Source of the DNA: SFDP01 sp051653625
Lineage (GTDB): Bacteria; Bacillota; Clostridia; Lachnospirales; Lachnospiraceae
DNA length: 42,336 nucleotides
Direction of reading: 5' to 3'
Assembly: GCA_051653625.1 (NCBI GenBank)
Contig: JBOFWM010000120.1
Span: 1-42,336, forward strand
Shown here: positions 1 to 7,734 of the stretch, piece by piece
How positions within the stretch are numbered: the stretch's first letter is position 1
Layout of the letters: every line of letters starts with the position of its first letter
Position numbers and translations under genes: made by a program
Notes under the pieces: model-generated
The model's input: the letters and a program-made list of their open reading frames with translations, nothing else
Databases searched by the model: none
Told to the model about the DNA's origin: nothing

Positions 1-55
1 TATAACTAAAATCAATAGATGCCATTCCTAATTGATTTAATAAATCATAATTCAT
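1..55 (-). CDS. Partial N-terminus, probable DUF4446 family protein
   Basis: The minus strand has an ATG at 55 preceded by a good Shine-Dalgarno (GAGAGGAAAGG), and the frame stays open to the window edge, giving only 18 residues that begin MNYDLLNQLGM. It follows parB in the same direction with 37 bp between them. In many Clostridia the gene after parB is a DUF4446 protein, a small membrane-anchored protein of unknown function that starts with a similar short polar segment before its transmembrane helix. The visible part stops before any domain, so the identity rests on context. That a gene starts here is fairly safe; the family name is a guess. Confidence 0.45.
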   Translation of the reverse strand, partial: MNYDLLNQLGMASIDFSY

Positions 56-92
56 TTTAAAAACCTTTCCTCTCTTGTATATCATTAATAAG

Positions 93-968
93 TTATTTTC
101 TGAAAATTTCCACTAATCTTTCAAAATCATCATTATTAAAAAATTCAATTTCAAACTTACCTGATCCATTTTCTTTATATGAAATATTTACTTTTGTACT
201 TAATACTTCTTTTAATTGTTCTTCCATTTCTTTATAAATTACTTCTATTGATTTATTTACTTCTTTTTTCTTTTTCTCAGGTTTTCCTAAACTTTTTATA
301 TATTTTTCAATATCTCTAACACTCATTTTTTCATCAAATACTTTTTGTGCTAAATTATATTGTTCTTCTTCATCTTCAATTGCCAATAATGCTCTGGCAT
401 GTCCCGTTGAAATCATATCTTGTATTAACATTTGTTGAACATCATCTGTTAATTTTAACAGACGAATAGAATTCGTTACTGCTGTTCTACTTTTAGAAAC
501 TCTTTCAGCTAATTTATCATGTTTCAAATTGAATTCTGTTAATAATCTTTTATAAGCCAACGCTTCTTCAATTGGATTAAGGTTTTCCCTTTGTATATTT
601 TCAATCAATGAAATTTCAACAATTTCTTGTTCTGTAAGATTTTTAATAATAACTGGTACTTCTTTTAATCCGGCTATTTTTGATGCTCTCCATCTTCTTT
701 CTCCAGCAATTATTTCATAATAATCTTTTCTATCTTGTACTAAAATTGGTTGTAAAAGACCAAATTGTTTAATAGATTCTGCTAATTCTAATAAAGTATC
801 CTCATCAAAATTTTTTCTTGGTTGTTCTTTATTTGGTTCTATTTTATTAATACTTACTATACTGTCTGGTTTTTCCAATATTTCTTCTTTAATATTTATT
901 TTTGCTGCAGAATCACCACTTGATGGGATTAATGAATCTAATCCTCTTCCTAATCCTCTAACTGCCAT
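93..968 (-). CDS. parB: ParB/Spo0J chromosome-partitioning CTPase, parS-binding
   Basis: ParB binds parS, clamps on DNA with CTP and loads SMC for origin segregation. The 291-residue length is normal. The N-terminus GLGRGLDSLIPS is the ParA-interaction peptide. It is followed by the ParB/Srx CTP-binding domain (about residues 38-130) with the arginine-rich GERRWRASKIAG motif and ENIQRENLNPIEEA. A helix-turn-helix region (about 135-210) comes next, then a basic lysine-rich linker and a C-terminal dimerisation domain. It lies 3 bp downstream of parA and is surely co-transcribed with it; an AAAGGG Shine-Dalgarno lies within the end of parA. Two perfect parS sites sit about 0.9 kb upstream, so enzyme and target are adjacent. 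The identification is secure. Confidence 0.97.
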   Translation of the reverse strand: MAVRGLGRGLDSLIPSSGDSAAKINIKEEILEKPDSIVSINKIEPNKEQPRKNFDEDTLLELAESIKQFGLLQPILVQDRKDYYEIIAGERRWRASKIAGLKEVPVIIKNLTEQEIVEISLIENIQRENLNPIEEALAYKRLLTEFNLKHDKLAERVSKSRTAVTNSIRLLKLTDDVQQMLIQDMISTGHARALLAIEDEEEQYNLAQKVFDEKMSVRDIEKYIKSLGKPEKKKKEVNKSIEVIYKEMEEQLKEVLSTKVNISYKENGSGKFEIEFFNNDDFERLVEIFRK

Positions 969-971
969 ATT

Positions 972-1739
972 CTATTTTCCCTTTCTCTTAATTACTTCTT
1001 TTGCCAACATCATATATGCTTCTGCTCCTGCTGATTTCGCATCATATTTATTAATTGGCATTCCGTAACTTGGTGCTTCTGCTAATCTAATATTTCTAGG
1101 AATCAATGTTTTATATACTCTTTCTTCTAAATGCGACTTTACATTTTCTACAACTTGATTTGACAAATTTGTTCTAGAATCATACATTGTGAATACAATT
1201 CCTTCTATTCCCAATGGTGGATTCAATCTTTCCTTTACTAAATTAACAGTATGTATTAATTGGCTCAACCCTTCCAATGCATAATATTCGCATTGAATTG
1301 GCACAATAACAGAACCTGCTGTTGTCATTGCATTAATTGTTAACATATTAAGAGAAGGTGGACAATCAATTATGATATAATCATATTGATCTTTAATCCA
1401 ATCTACTTCCTTCTTCAATATAAATTCTTTTTTTTCTACACCAATTAATTCAATCTCAGTTGCAGCTAAATTAACATTTGATGGTAAAAGTGAAATGTTA
1501 TCTATTACATTTTTTATTACGCATTCATTAATTGAACATTCACCTAACATTAATTCATAAATTGTATTTTCTAATTCATTTTTATCAATACCAAAACCAC
1601 TCGTTGTATTACCTTGTGGATCTGTATCAATAACAAGAACTTTTTTTCCTAATTCAGCTAACGCTGATGATAAATTTATAGATGTTGTTGTTTTACCTAC
1701 TCCACCTTTTTGGTTAGCAATTGCAATTATTTTACTCAT
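972..1739 (-). CDS. parA: ParA/Soj chromosome-partitioning ATPase
   Basis: This is a deviant-Walker ParA ATPase that forms ATP-dependent DNA-bound dimers, is stimulated by ParB, and in Bacillus (Soj) also controls DnaA. The deviant Walker A motif QKGGVGKTTT lies at residues 9-18, DTDPQGN follows, and Walker B is YDYIIIDCPPSL. I use the ATG at 1739 (255 residues, MSKIIAIANQKGG) because ParA/Soj proteins begin right there. An in-frame GTG at 1766 would add nine residues with no family support, although AAGGAAG lies 11 nt before it. The 1739 start has only a weak GGGA. The gene is divergent from the hydrolase at 2049, and the shared intergenic region holds the parS sites. Confidence 0.96.
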   Translation of the reverse strand: MSKIIAIANQKGGVGKTTTSINLSSALAELGKKVLVIDTDPQGNTTSGFGIDKNELENTIYELMLGECSINECVIKNVIDNISLLPSNVNLAATEIELIGVEKKEFILKKEVDWIKDQYDYIIIDCPPSLNMLTINAMTTAGSVIVPIQCEYYALEGLSQLIHTVNLVKERLNPPLGIEGIVFTMYDSRTNLSNQVVENVKSHLEERVYKTLIPRNIRLAEAPSYGMPINKYDAKSAGAEAYMMLAKEVIKRKGK

Positions 1740-1894
1740 TATTATTCCCATCCGCGTGTTTGTCACGACTATTTTTTCTTCCTTATGTAATATAACACAT
1801 TTCCATGTTTTTTTCTATTCTTTTCTATCTTTTTAACCTTATAAATACTTAATTTTTAATGTTTCACGACACGATAACTATATCTAGTTATTAA

Positions 1895-1910
1895 TGTTTC
1901 ACGTGAAACA
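1895..1910. other. parS site 1 (perfect 16-mer)
   Basis: TGTTTCACGTGAAACA is the exact palindromic consensus ParB-binding parS sequence of Firmicutes. It sits upstream of parA, about 50 bp from an identical second copy. It is the nucleation point for ParB clamps and SMC loading. Confidence 0.97.
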
Positions 1911-1942
1911 TTATCTTGTGTTTTATTTTATATTCATTACTA

Positions 1943-1958
1943 TGTTTCACGTGAAACA
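1943..1958. other. parS site 2 (perfect 16-mer)
   Basis: This is a second exact TGTTTCACGTGAAACA, starting 48 bp after the start of the first copy. Both lie in the parA/hydrolase spacer and are the only perfect copies I found in the window. Confidence 0.97.
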
Positions 1959-2048
1959 TAAAATATAATTAATTTTTCATTTGTAAGATTATAATATATG
2001 GTTTATAATATTAGTAGTTCTTTATTTAAAATAAGATTGGAGATTAAA

Positions 2049-2996
2049 ATGAAATTTAACAAACTCAAAAATATAATTCTTTTAAAACTAATATCTGTAT
2101 CTTGTATTCATATGATAAATAGATTTCTGTATTCAATAAGTACATCTAAAAATTTACTGACAAATTCAAATAATCAATATTATGAATGGCGCTTTGGTAA
2201 AATCAGATATAATAAGTCAGGTACAGGAAATCCCCTACTTCTTATTCATGATTTAACAATAGGAAGTTCTTTATATGAATACAATAAATTAGTAAATTCG
2301 TTATCTGAAAAACATGAAGTATATTCTATTGATCTCTTAGGTTATGGATTATCTGATAAAACAAATATGACTTATACTAATTTTTTATATGTACAATTGA
2401 TTAGCGATTTCATTAAAAATGTAATTGGAAGAAAAACAGATATTATTGCAACTGGAACAAGTTCGGCAATTTCTATTATGACTGCTCACAATGATTCAAA
2501 TCTTATAAATAAAATTATTATGATTAATCCTGAAAATATAACAAAACTTAATAAAAGTACAACGAAAAGAAGTAAATTTATTAAGTTTATAATTGATCTT
2601 CCAATTATCGGTACCTTACTATATAATATAAAAAGTTCGAAAAATAATTTTCAAACTTTGTTTAAAGAAGAATTCTTCTTCGATGAAAGTCATATAAAAG
2701 AAGAATACTTATTACATTATATAGAATCAAGTCATATAAAAGACTATAATTCAAAATATACATTTTCAAGTTTAATTGCTAGATATATGAATTGTAATAT
2801 TATACATGCCTTGAAAGAAATAAATAATAGTATTTATATTATATACGGTGATAAAAAATATAATATAAAAGAAGTTGTTGAAACTTATATCACTTATAAC
2901 AATGCAATCGAAGAAGTATCTATTCATAACACAAAACATTTACCACATCTAGAACGTCCTGAAAAAGTTCTAGAACAAATAAATATATTTTTATAA
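2049..2996 (+). CDS. Alpha/beta-hydrolase fold protein, membrane-anchored, function unknown
   Basis: The 315-residue protein looks like an alpha/beta-hydrolase. An N-terminal hydrophobic stretch (about residues 8-30) could be a signal anchor. The oxyanion-hole region is LLLIHDLT (HD at 67-68), DLLGYGLSD follows, and the nucleophile elbow is G136-T-S138-S-A140, so the last glycine of GxSxG is alanine. A candidate catalytic histidine is H297 in KHLPHLERPE, which matches the usual GHxPxxExP end. The ATG at 2049 has GGAG 6 nt upstream; the ATG at 1998 overlaps a likely -10 and has no Shine-Dalgarno. The gene lies head-on to replication, and its stop overlaps the rsmG stop by 6 bp. I recall similar proteins beside parA in other Lachnospiraceae, but no substrate is known to me. 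Confidence 0.8.
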   Translation: MKFNKLKNIILLKLISVSCIHMINRFLYSISTSKNLLTNSNNQYYEWRFGKIRYNKSGTGNPLLLIHDLTIGSSLYEYNKLVNSLSEKHEVYSIDLLGYGLSDKTNMTYTNFLYVQLISDFIKNVIGRKTDIIATGTSSAISIMTAHNDSNLINKIIMINPENITKLNKSTTKRSKFIKFIIDLPIIGTLLYNIKSSKNNFQTLFKEEFFFDESHIKEEYLLHYIESSHIKDYNSKYTFSSLIARYMNCNIIHALKEINNSIYIIYGDKKYNIKEVVETYITYNNAIEEVSIHNTKHLPHLERPEKVLEQINIFL

Positions 2997-3713
2997 AGGA
3001 TTCTTACTTGCAGTACCTGCCTTACGTGGGTACTGTTTTGCTGTTTTAGAAACTTTATCAATAATAATAAAATTTCTATAGATATCTGTATCAGGTAAAT
3101 AGAAATCAATTTGCTTGTTAAATTTACCACCCAATAAAAATACTGCTCTCTTAGATTCTTCTAATTCCTCAACTATCTTTTCAGATTTGTAACTTATAAA
3201 CTTACCACCAATTTTGACAAAAGGTATACAATACTCTGATAAAACAGATAAATTAGCAACTGCACGTGAAACACAAAGATCAAATTTTTCCCTCAATATT
3301 TTTGGTGAAGCTAAATCTTCTGCTCTTCCATGAATTGCTTCAATATCATGAAGTTTCAATAACTCAATAACTTCATTTAAAAATATGATTCTTTTATTTA
3401 AAGAATCAAGTAATGTTAATTTAAGATTAGGAAACATAATTTTTAAAGGTATTCCAGGAAATCCTGCACCAGTACCTAAATCTAAAATTCTAAACTCTCC
3501 ATTTAAATCAATTGCTTTTATTAAAGAAATACTATCAACAAAATGTTTCATAACAACTTCTTCAAATTCTGTAATAGCTGTAAGATTCATCACTTTGTTT
3601 TTATCAATTAATAATTGATAAAATAAATAAAATTGTTCTACTTGCTCATCCGTTATTTCTAATCCTAATGCATTTATTTGTTCTTTTATAAATAATTTTT
3701 CCCTTGTCATCAT
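2991..3713 (-). CDS. rsmG: 16S rRNA (guanine-N7) methyltransferase RsmG
   Basis: RsmG (GidB) uses S-adenosylmethionine to methylate N7 of G527 (E. coli numbering) in the 530 loop of 16S rRNA; loss of it gives low-level streptomycin resistance. The SAM-binding motif LDLGTGAGFPGIPLKI is intact. FDLCVSRAVANL and the basic C-terminal YPRKAGTASKNPL are family signatures, and 240 residues is the normal length. Two tandem ATGs at 3713 and 3710 are both usable; AAAAGGG lies 5 and 8 nt upstream respectively. It lies 13 bp after mnmG in the usual mnmE-mnmG-rsmG order. It converges with the hydrolase, overlapping by 6 bp, with no terminator hairpin visible at the junction. Confidence 0.96.
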   Translation of the reverse strand: MMTREKLFIKEQINALGLEITDEQVEQFYLFYQLLIDKNKVMNLTAITEFEEVVMKHFVDSISLIKAIDLNGEFRILDLGTGAGFPGIPLKIMFPNLKLTLLDSLNKRIIFLNEVIELLKLHDIEAIHGRAEDLASPKILREKFDLCVSRAVANLSVLSEYCIPFVKIGGKFISYKSEKIVEELEESKRAVFLLGGKFNKQIDFYLPDTDIYRNFIIIDKVSKTAKQYPRKAGTASKNPL

Positions 3714-3726
3714 TGATACCCTTTTT

Positions 3727-5616
3727 CTATTTTTTTCTCATTGATTCTAAATACACTAATAATACAGAAATATCTGCTGGTGATACACCTGAAATTCTTG
3801 ATGCTTGACCAACACTTACTGGACTATATTTTATCAATTTTTGTCGAGCTTCTAAACGTAAACTTTTAATATCATCATAATCAATATCTGTCGGTATTTT
3901 TCTAGATTCCATTTTTTTATATTGCTCCACTTGTCTTAATTGACGGATAATATAACCTTCATATTTAATTTCTATTTCTACTTGTTCTATTATATCATCT
4001 GGAAGTTCTACTCGATCTTCATCAAGAGGTTCTAACAATTGATATGATAATTCTGGTCTACATAATAACTCCGCTAAAGAAGATCCTGTTTTTAATGTGG
4101 AAGAATTTAAAGACTCTAAATATTCTTGAACAACTTTTGATGCACCAATTTTTTTATTTTTTAATCGTTCAATTTCATTTTTAATGGTATTTTTTTTAAA
4201 TTCTATGTATTTCATTTGTTCTTTTGAAATTAACCCTGCATAATATCCTTTTTCTCTTAATCTTAAATCTGCATTATCTTGTCTTAAAATTAATCGATAC
4301 TCTGCACGAGATGTCATCATTCGATATGGTTCAAATCCTTCTTTTGTTACTAAATCATCAATTAAAACACCTAAATAACCTTCGCTTCGATCAATCGTAA
4401 TTTGTTCTTTATTTTGAACATATAATCCAGCATTTATACCTGCAAGTAATCCTTGTGCAGCAGCTTCTTCATATCCACTACTTCCATTAAATTGTCCACC
4501 CGAAAATAACCCTTTAATATGTTTAAATTCCAGGGTTGGATATAAATCAATAGGATTAATACAATCGTATTCTATTGCATAAGCATTACGAACAATCTTA
4601 CATTGTTCTAATCCAGGTACAGAACGATACATTGCAAGCTGAACATCTTCTGGAAGAGATGAAGACATACCTCCAACATACATTTCATTACTATCGATTC
4701 CTTCTGGTTCAATAAAGACTTGATGTCTTTCTTTATCCTCAAATTTAACTACTTTATCCTCAATAGATGGACAATATCTAGGACCTGTACCTTCAATAAC
4801 ACCTGAATACATCGGAGAACGATCAAGATTAGAACGTATAATTTCATGAGTCTTCTTATTTGTATAAGTTAACCAACAAGAAATTTGTTCTTTTTGAATT
4901 TCATCCTTATTTGTAGAAAAAGAAAACGGAACAATTATCTCATCACCAAATTGTTCCTCCATCTTAGAAAAATCTAATGTTTTTTTATCAAGTCGTGCAG
5001 GAGTTCCTGTTTTAAATCTTCTAATATGAATTCCATTTTTAATCAGAGAATCTGTTAAAAATGTTGCGGATTGTAATCCATTAGGTCCAGTATGTGTAAT
5101 AGCTTCTCCACATAAACATCTAGCCTTTAAATAAGTACCTGTACACAACACTACAGCCTTTGCCTCATAAATTGCACCAGTAAAGATTTTAACACCTGCA
5201 ATTCTTCCTTCTTCTTCTTCAGACATGATGATTTCAGTTACTTCTGCTTGTTTAATAGTTAAATTTTCTTGATTTTCAAGAGTAATTCTCATTCTTTTTG
5301 AATATTCATATTTGTCTGCTTGAGCTCTAAGTGAATGAACAGCAGGTCCTTTTGAAACATTAAGCATTTTAGATTGGATAAATGTTTGATCAATATTTTT
5401 TCCCATTTCTCCACCTAATGCGTCAATTTCTTTTACTAAATGACCTTTTGAACTTCCACCAATATTTGGATTACAAGGCATTAATGCAATACTATCAATA
5501 TTTACAGTAAAAATAACAGTTTCTAACCCCATACGCGCACAAGCCAATGCAGCTTCACATCCAGCGTGTCCAGCTCCTACAATACATACATCTACTTTTT
5601 CTCTTATACCATTCAT
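3727..5616 (-). CDS. mnmG: tRNA uridine-34 modification enzyme MnmG (GidA), FAD-binding
   Basis: MnmG works as a heterotetramer with MnmE. It installs (carboxymethyl)aminomethyl groups on the wobble uridine of certain tRNAs, using FAD and methylene-tetrahydrofolate. The Rossmann dinucleotide motif VDVCIVGAGHAGCEAALA is at residues 8-25. GNPN-type GGSSKGHLVKEIDALGG, the GGQFNGSSGYEEAAAQG segment and the C-terminal helical MnmE/tRNA-binding domain are all present. I take the ATG at 5616 (629 residues), which has AAAGG 9 nt upstream. A TTG extension to 5646 would overlap mnmE and adds no family sequence. The mnmE stop is 14 bp upstream, so the pair is cotranscribed. Confidence 0.97.
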   Translation of the reverse strand: MNGIREKVDVCIVGAGHAGCEAALACARMGLETVIFTVNIDSIALMPCNPNIGGSSKGHLVKEIDALGGEMGKNIDQTFIQSKMLNVSKGPAVHSLRAQADKYEYSKRMRITLENQENLTIKQAEVTEIIMSEEEEGRIAGVKIFTGAIYEAKAVVLCTGTYLKARCLCGEAITHTGPNGLQSATFLTDSLIKNGIHIRRFKTGTPARLDKKTLDFSKMEEQFGDEIIVPFSFSTNKDEIQKEQISCWLTYTNKKTHEIIRSNLDRSPMYSGVIEGTGPRYCPSIEDKVVKFEDKERHQVFIEPEGIDSNEMYVGGMSSSLPEDVQLAMYRSVPGLEQCKIVRNAYAIEYDCINPIDLYPTLEFKHIKGLFSGGQFNGSSGYEEAAAQGLLAGINAGLYVQNKEQITIDRSEGYLGVLIDDLVTKEGFEPYRMMTSRAEYRLILRQDNADLRLREKGYYAGLISKEQMKYIEFKKNTIKNEIERLKNKKIGASKVVQEYLESLNSSTLKTGSSLAELLCRPELSYQLLEPLDEDRVELPDDIIEQVEIEIKYEGYIIRQLRQVEQYKKMESRKIPTDIDYDDIKSLRLEARQKLIKYSPVSVGQASRISGVSPADISVLLVYLESMRKK

Positions 5617-5630
5617 ATTATTTTGCCTTT

Positions 5631-7016
5631 CTATTTTCCTGTACAAAACTTTGAAAAAATCTCATTAACTAAATCTTCTTCCATTTCTTCACCAATTATA
5701 TATCCTAGTGACATATATGCATTCATTAAATCAATCGTTAAAAAGTCTTCAGGCATACTATGTTCAATTCCTTGTTTTACTTGCTCTATACTTGAAATAG
5801 CACATTGAATTTCATTTTTATGTCTAACATTCGTAATAATTATTTCATCGTTAAAATTTATAGCCCCTTGAATAAACATAGTATGAATTGTTTTTTCTAA
5901 TAGTTCTATTCCTCTATCTTCTTTTGTTGAGATTTGAATAACTTCATAATCAATCGTATGATCTATAATTTTATCAATATCCTCTTTTTTTATAACTTGT
6001 TCTAAATCGCATTTATTTAATACAATAATCACTTTTTTATTTTTAATTAAATTTATAATTTCTAGGTCATTTTCATTTAATAGATTAGATGAATCAATTA
6101 AAAATAAAATTAAATCTGCCTTCATGGCATATTTTTTTGATAATTCTACACCTATTTTTTCAATTTCATTTTCTGTATCACGTATTCCAGCAGTATCTAC
6201 TAAATTTAAATGTATATCTTCTATTTTAATGCTTTGTTCTAACACGTCTCTTGTTGTACCTTCAATATTAGTAACAATTGCCTTGTCTTCTCTAATTAAT
6301 TTATTTAACAACGAGGATTTTCCTGCATTTGGCTTTCCTAAAATTACAGTATTAATTCCTTCTTTTAATAATTTCCCATTATCAAATGTATTGATAAGTA
6401 TATTTAATTCTTCTAATAATACAAAACATTTTTTTAATAATTCTTCTGAATATCCATCGATTGAAACATGTTCTGGATCATCTAATGCTGATTCAATAAA
6501 TGCTATTTCATATAATATTTGTTCTCTTATATTTCTTATTTTATATTCAAGTTTTCCTTGAATTTGAGAAATAGAAGATTTTAATGCATATCCATTTTTT
6601 GCTTGTATTAAATCCATGATTGCTTCAGCTTTTGATAAGTCAATTCTTCCATTTAAAAAAGCTCTTTTTGTAAATTCTCCTGGCTCAGCAAGTCGAATAC
6701 CTAAAGATAAGATTAAATCTAATATTTTTTTTGTAATAAAAACCCCACCATGACAATTAATCTCAACTGTATTTTCTGTTGTAAAACTATATGGTGCCTT
6801 AAAAATAGATACCATTACTTCATCCATCAATACATCTTTATCATAAATATACCCAAAATGAATAGTATTTGCCTTATAATCTAATAATGTTTTATTATTT
6901 TTTGATTTATAAATAGAATTAATAATAGATATAGATTGTTCACCACTTATTCTAATAATACTTATTCCTGCATCATTTAAAGATGTTGCAATGGAAGCTA
7001 TTGTATCTGTTTTCAT
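5631..7016 (-). CDS. mnmE: tRNA modification GTPase MnmE (TrmE)
   Basis: MnmE is the GTPase partner of MnmG in wobble-uridine modification. An N-terminal folate-binding domain (about residues 1-118) is followed by a helical domain split by the G domain. The G motifs are complete: GKPNAGKSS (G1), EGTTRD (G2), DTAG (G3) and NKCD (G4). The C-terminal catalytic cysteine motif is FCTGK (usually FCIGK). The length of 461 residues is normal. The gene is separated from jag by a hairpin that probably terminates transcription. Its start carries the AAGGAATGG motif described in the findings, with a two-codon ATG-GTA-TAA mini-frame before the real ATG. Confidence 0.97.
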   Translation of the reverse strand: MKTDTIASIATSLNDAGISIIRISGEQSISIINSIYKSKNNKTLLDYKANTIHFGYIYDKDVLMDEVMVSIFKAPYSFTTENTVEINCHGGVFITKKILDLILSLGIRLAEPGEFTKRAFLNGRIDLSKAEAIMDLIQAKNGYALKSSISQIQGKLEYKIRNIREQILYEIAFIESALDDPEHVSIDGYSEELLKKCFVLLEELNILINTFDNGKLLKEGINTVILGKPNAGKSSLLNKLIREDKAIVTNIEGTTRDVLEQSIKIEDIHLNLVDTAGIRDTENEIEKIGVELSKKYAMKADLILFLIDSSNLLNENDLEIINLIKNKKVIIVLNKCDLEQVIKKEDIDKIIDHTIDYEVIQISTKEDRGIELLEKTIHTMFIQGAINFNDEIIITNVRHKNEIQCAISSIEQVKQGIEHSMPEDFLTIDLMNAYMSLGYIIGEEMEEDLVNEIFSKFCTGK

Positions 7017-7041
7017 TTTTTATACCATTCCTTCTAATTTC

Positions 7042-7076
7042 ATAAAACAAATGTGCATCTAAAATAGATGCACATT
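7042..7076 (-). terminator. Hairpin after jag (probable terminator)
   Basis: A perfect 12-bp stem (AATGTGCATCTA and its complement, 7050-7076) with a 3-nt loop starts 4 bp after the jag stop on the minus strand. The following TGTTTTATG is only a moderate U-tract. It therefore probably reduces rather than abolishes read-through into mnmE. Confidence 0.65.
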
Positions 7077-7079
7077 CAA

Positions 7080-7703
7080 TTATTTTTTTAATGTCACTAC
7101 AACTTTTCTGTATGGTTCATCACCTTCACTGTGAGTTGTAACAAATTTATCATTTTGTAATGCACTATGAATAATTCTTCTTTCATATGGATTCATAGGT
7201 TCAAGAGAAATTGATCTTTTTGTTCTTTTTACTTTAAAAGACATATTTTTAGCTAAATTTTCTAAAGTTTCTTTTCTTCTTTCTCTATAATTTTCAGTAT
7301 CAACTTTAATACGTACATAACTTTCTGTATTTTTATTTACTACAAGTGAAACTAAATATTGTAAAGAATCTAATGTTTGTCCTCTTTTACCAATCAGAAC
7401 ACCCATTTCATCTCCTGCTAATTCTATGTTCATTATTTCATCTTCTTTATTATATTCCACTTTAACTACAACCACTAAATTCATAGATTTAAATACATCA
7501 TTTAAAAATGACTTAGCAATATCTTCTAAAGATGATTTTACATAAGCTTTGATTTTAGCAGGTTTTGTATTAAATCCTAAAAATCCTGATGAACCTTCAT
7601 CTAAAACAATATATTCCAATTTATCACTTGGAACTCCTAATTGTTGACACGCACTAGTGATAGCTTCATTTACATTTTTTGCAGACACTTCAATATATTC
7701 CAT
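7080..7703 (-). CDS. jag: Jag / KhpB (EloR) RNA-binding protein
   Basis: The protein has the three Jag parts in order. The Jag-N domain (about residues 1-50) includes GSSGFLGF. A KH domain (about 65-140) carries the GKRG loop in VLIGKRGQTLDSLQYL. An R3H domain (about 145-207) includes ERRIIH. KhpB partners KhpA, binds RNA and influences cell elongation and division in streptococci. I prefer the ATG at 7703 (207 residues, MEYIEVSAKN). The ATG at 7715 (MVNSM) is only 1 nt from AAAGG, which is too close. The gene lies 31 bp after yidC, as in most Firmicutes, and is followed by a hairpin. Confidence 0.95.
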   Translation of the reverse strand: MEYIEVSAKNVNEAITSACQQLGVPSDKLEYIVLDEGSSGFLGFNTKPAKIKAYVKSSLEDIAKSFLNDVFKSMNLVVVVKVEYNKEDEIMNIELAGDEMGVLIGKRGQTLDSLQYLVSLVVNKNTESYVRIKVDTENYRERRKETLENLAKNMSFKVKRTKRSISLEPMNPYERRIIHSALQNDKFVTTHSEGDEPYRKVVVTLKK

Positions 7704-7734
7704 ACTATTAACCATACCTTTCTACAATATTTTA

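Larger units (their letters stand above)
1740..2048. promoter_or_regulatory. Divergent parA / hydrolase intergenic region with parS sites
   Basis: This 309-bp spacer holds no credible gene. It contains two perfect parS palindromes (listed separately) and a half-parS: TGTTTCACG at 1860-1868, whose right arm is degenerate. For the plus-strand hydrolase a TATAAT at 1990-1995 is a candidate -10, which would start the transcript near 2002. I see no good -35 for it. This -10 overlaps the in-frame ATG at 1998, arguing that the hydrolase starts at 2049. For parA a TATATT-like -10 is possible on the minus strand, again without a clear -35. Both promoters would lie within tens of bases of parS, so ParB spreading could influence them; that is inference. 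Confidence 0.6.

Noticed and set aside
1998..2048. 17-residue N-terminal extension of the hydrolase
   Set aside because: The ATG at 1998 overlaps a TATAAT -10 candidate and lacks a Shine-Dalgarno; ATG 2049 has GGAG at good spacing.
3258..3273. parS-like sequence in rsmG (12 of 16 matches, right arm ACGTGAAACA perfect)
   Set aside because: It coincides with codons of the conserved VSRAVA motif of RsmG and the left arm is degraded, so coding constraint explains it.
6124..6561. 145-codon open frame antisense to mnmE
   Set aside because: It is a shadow of the strongly conserved MnmE G domain, with no Shine-Dalgarno and a composition typical of reverse-frame reading.
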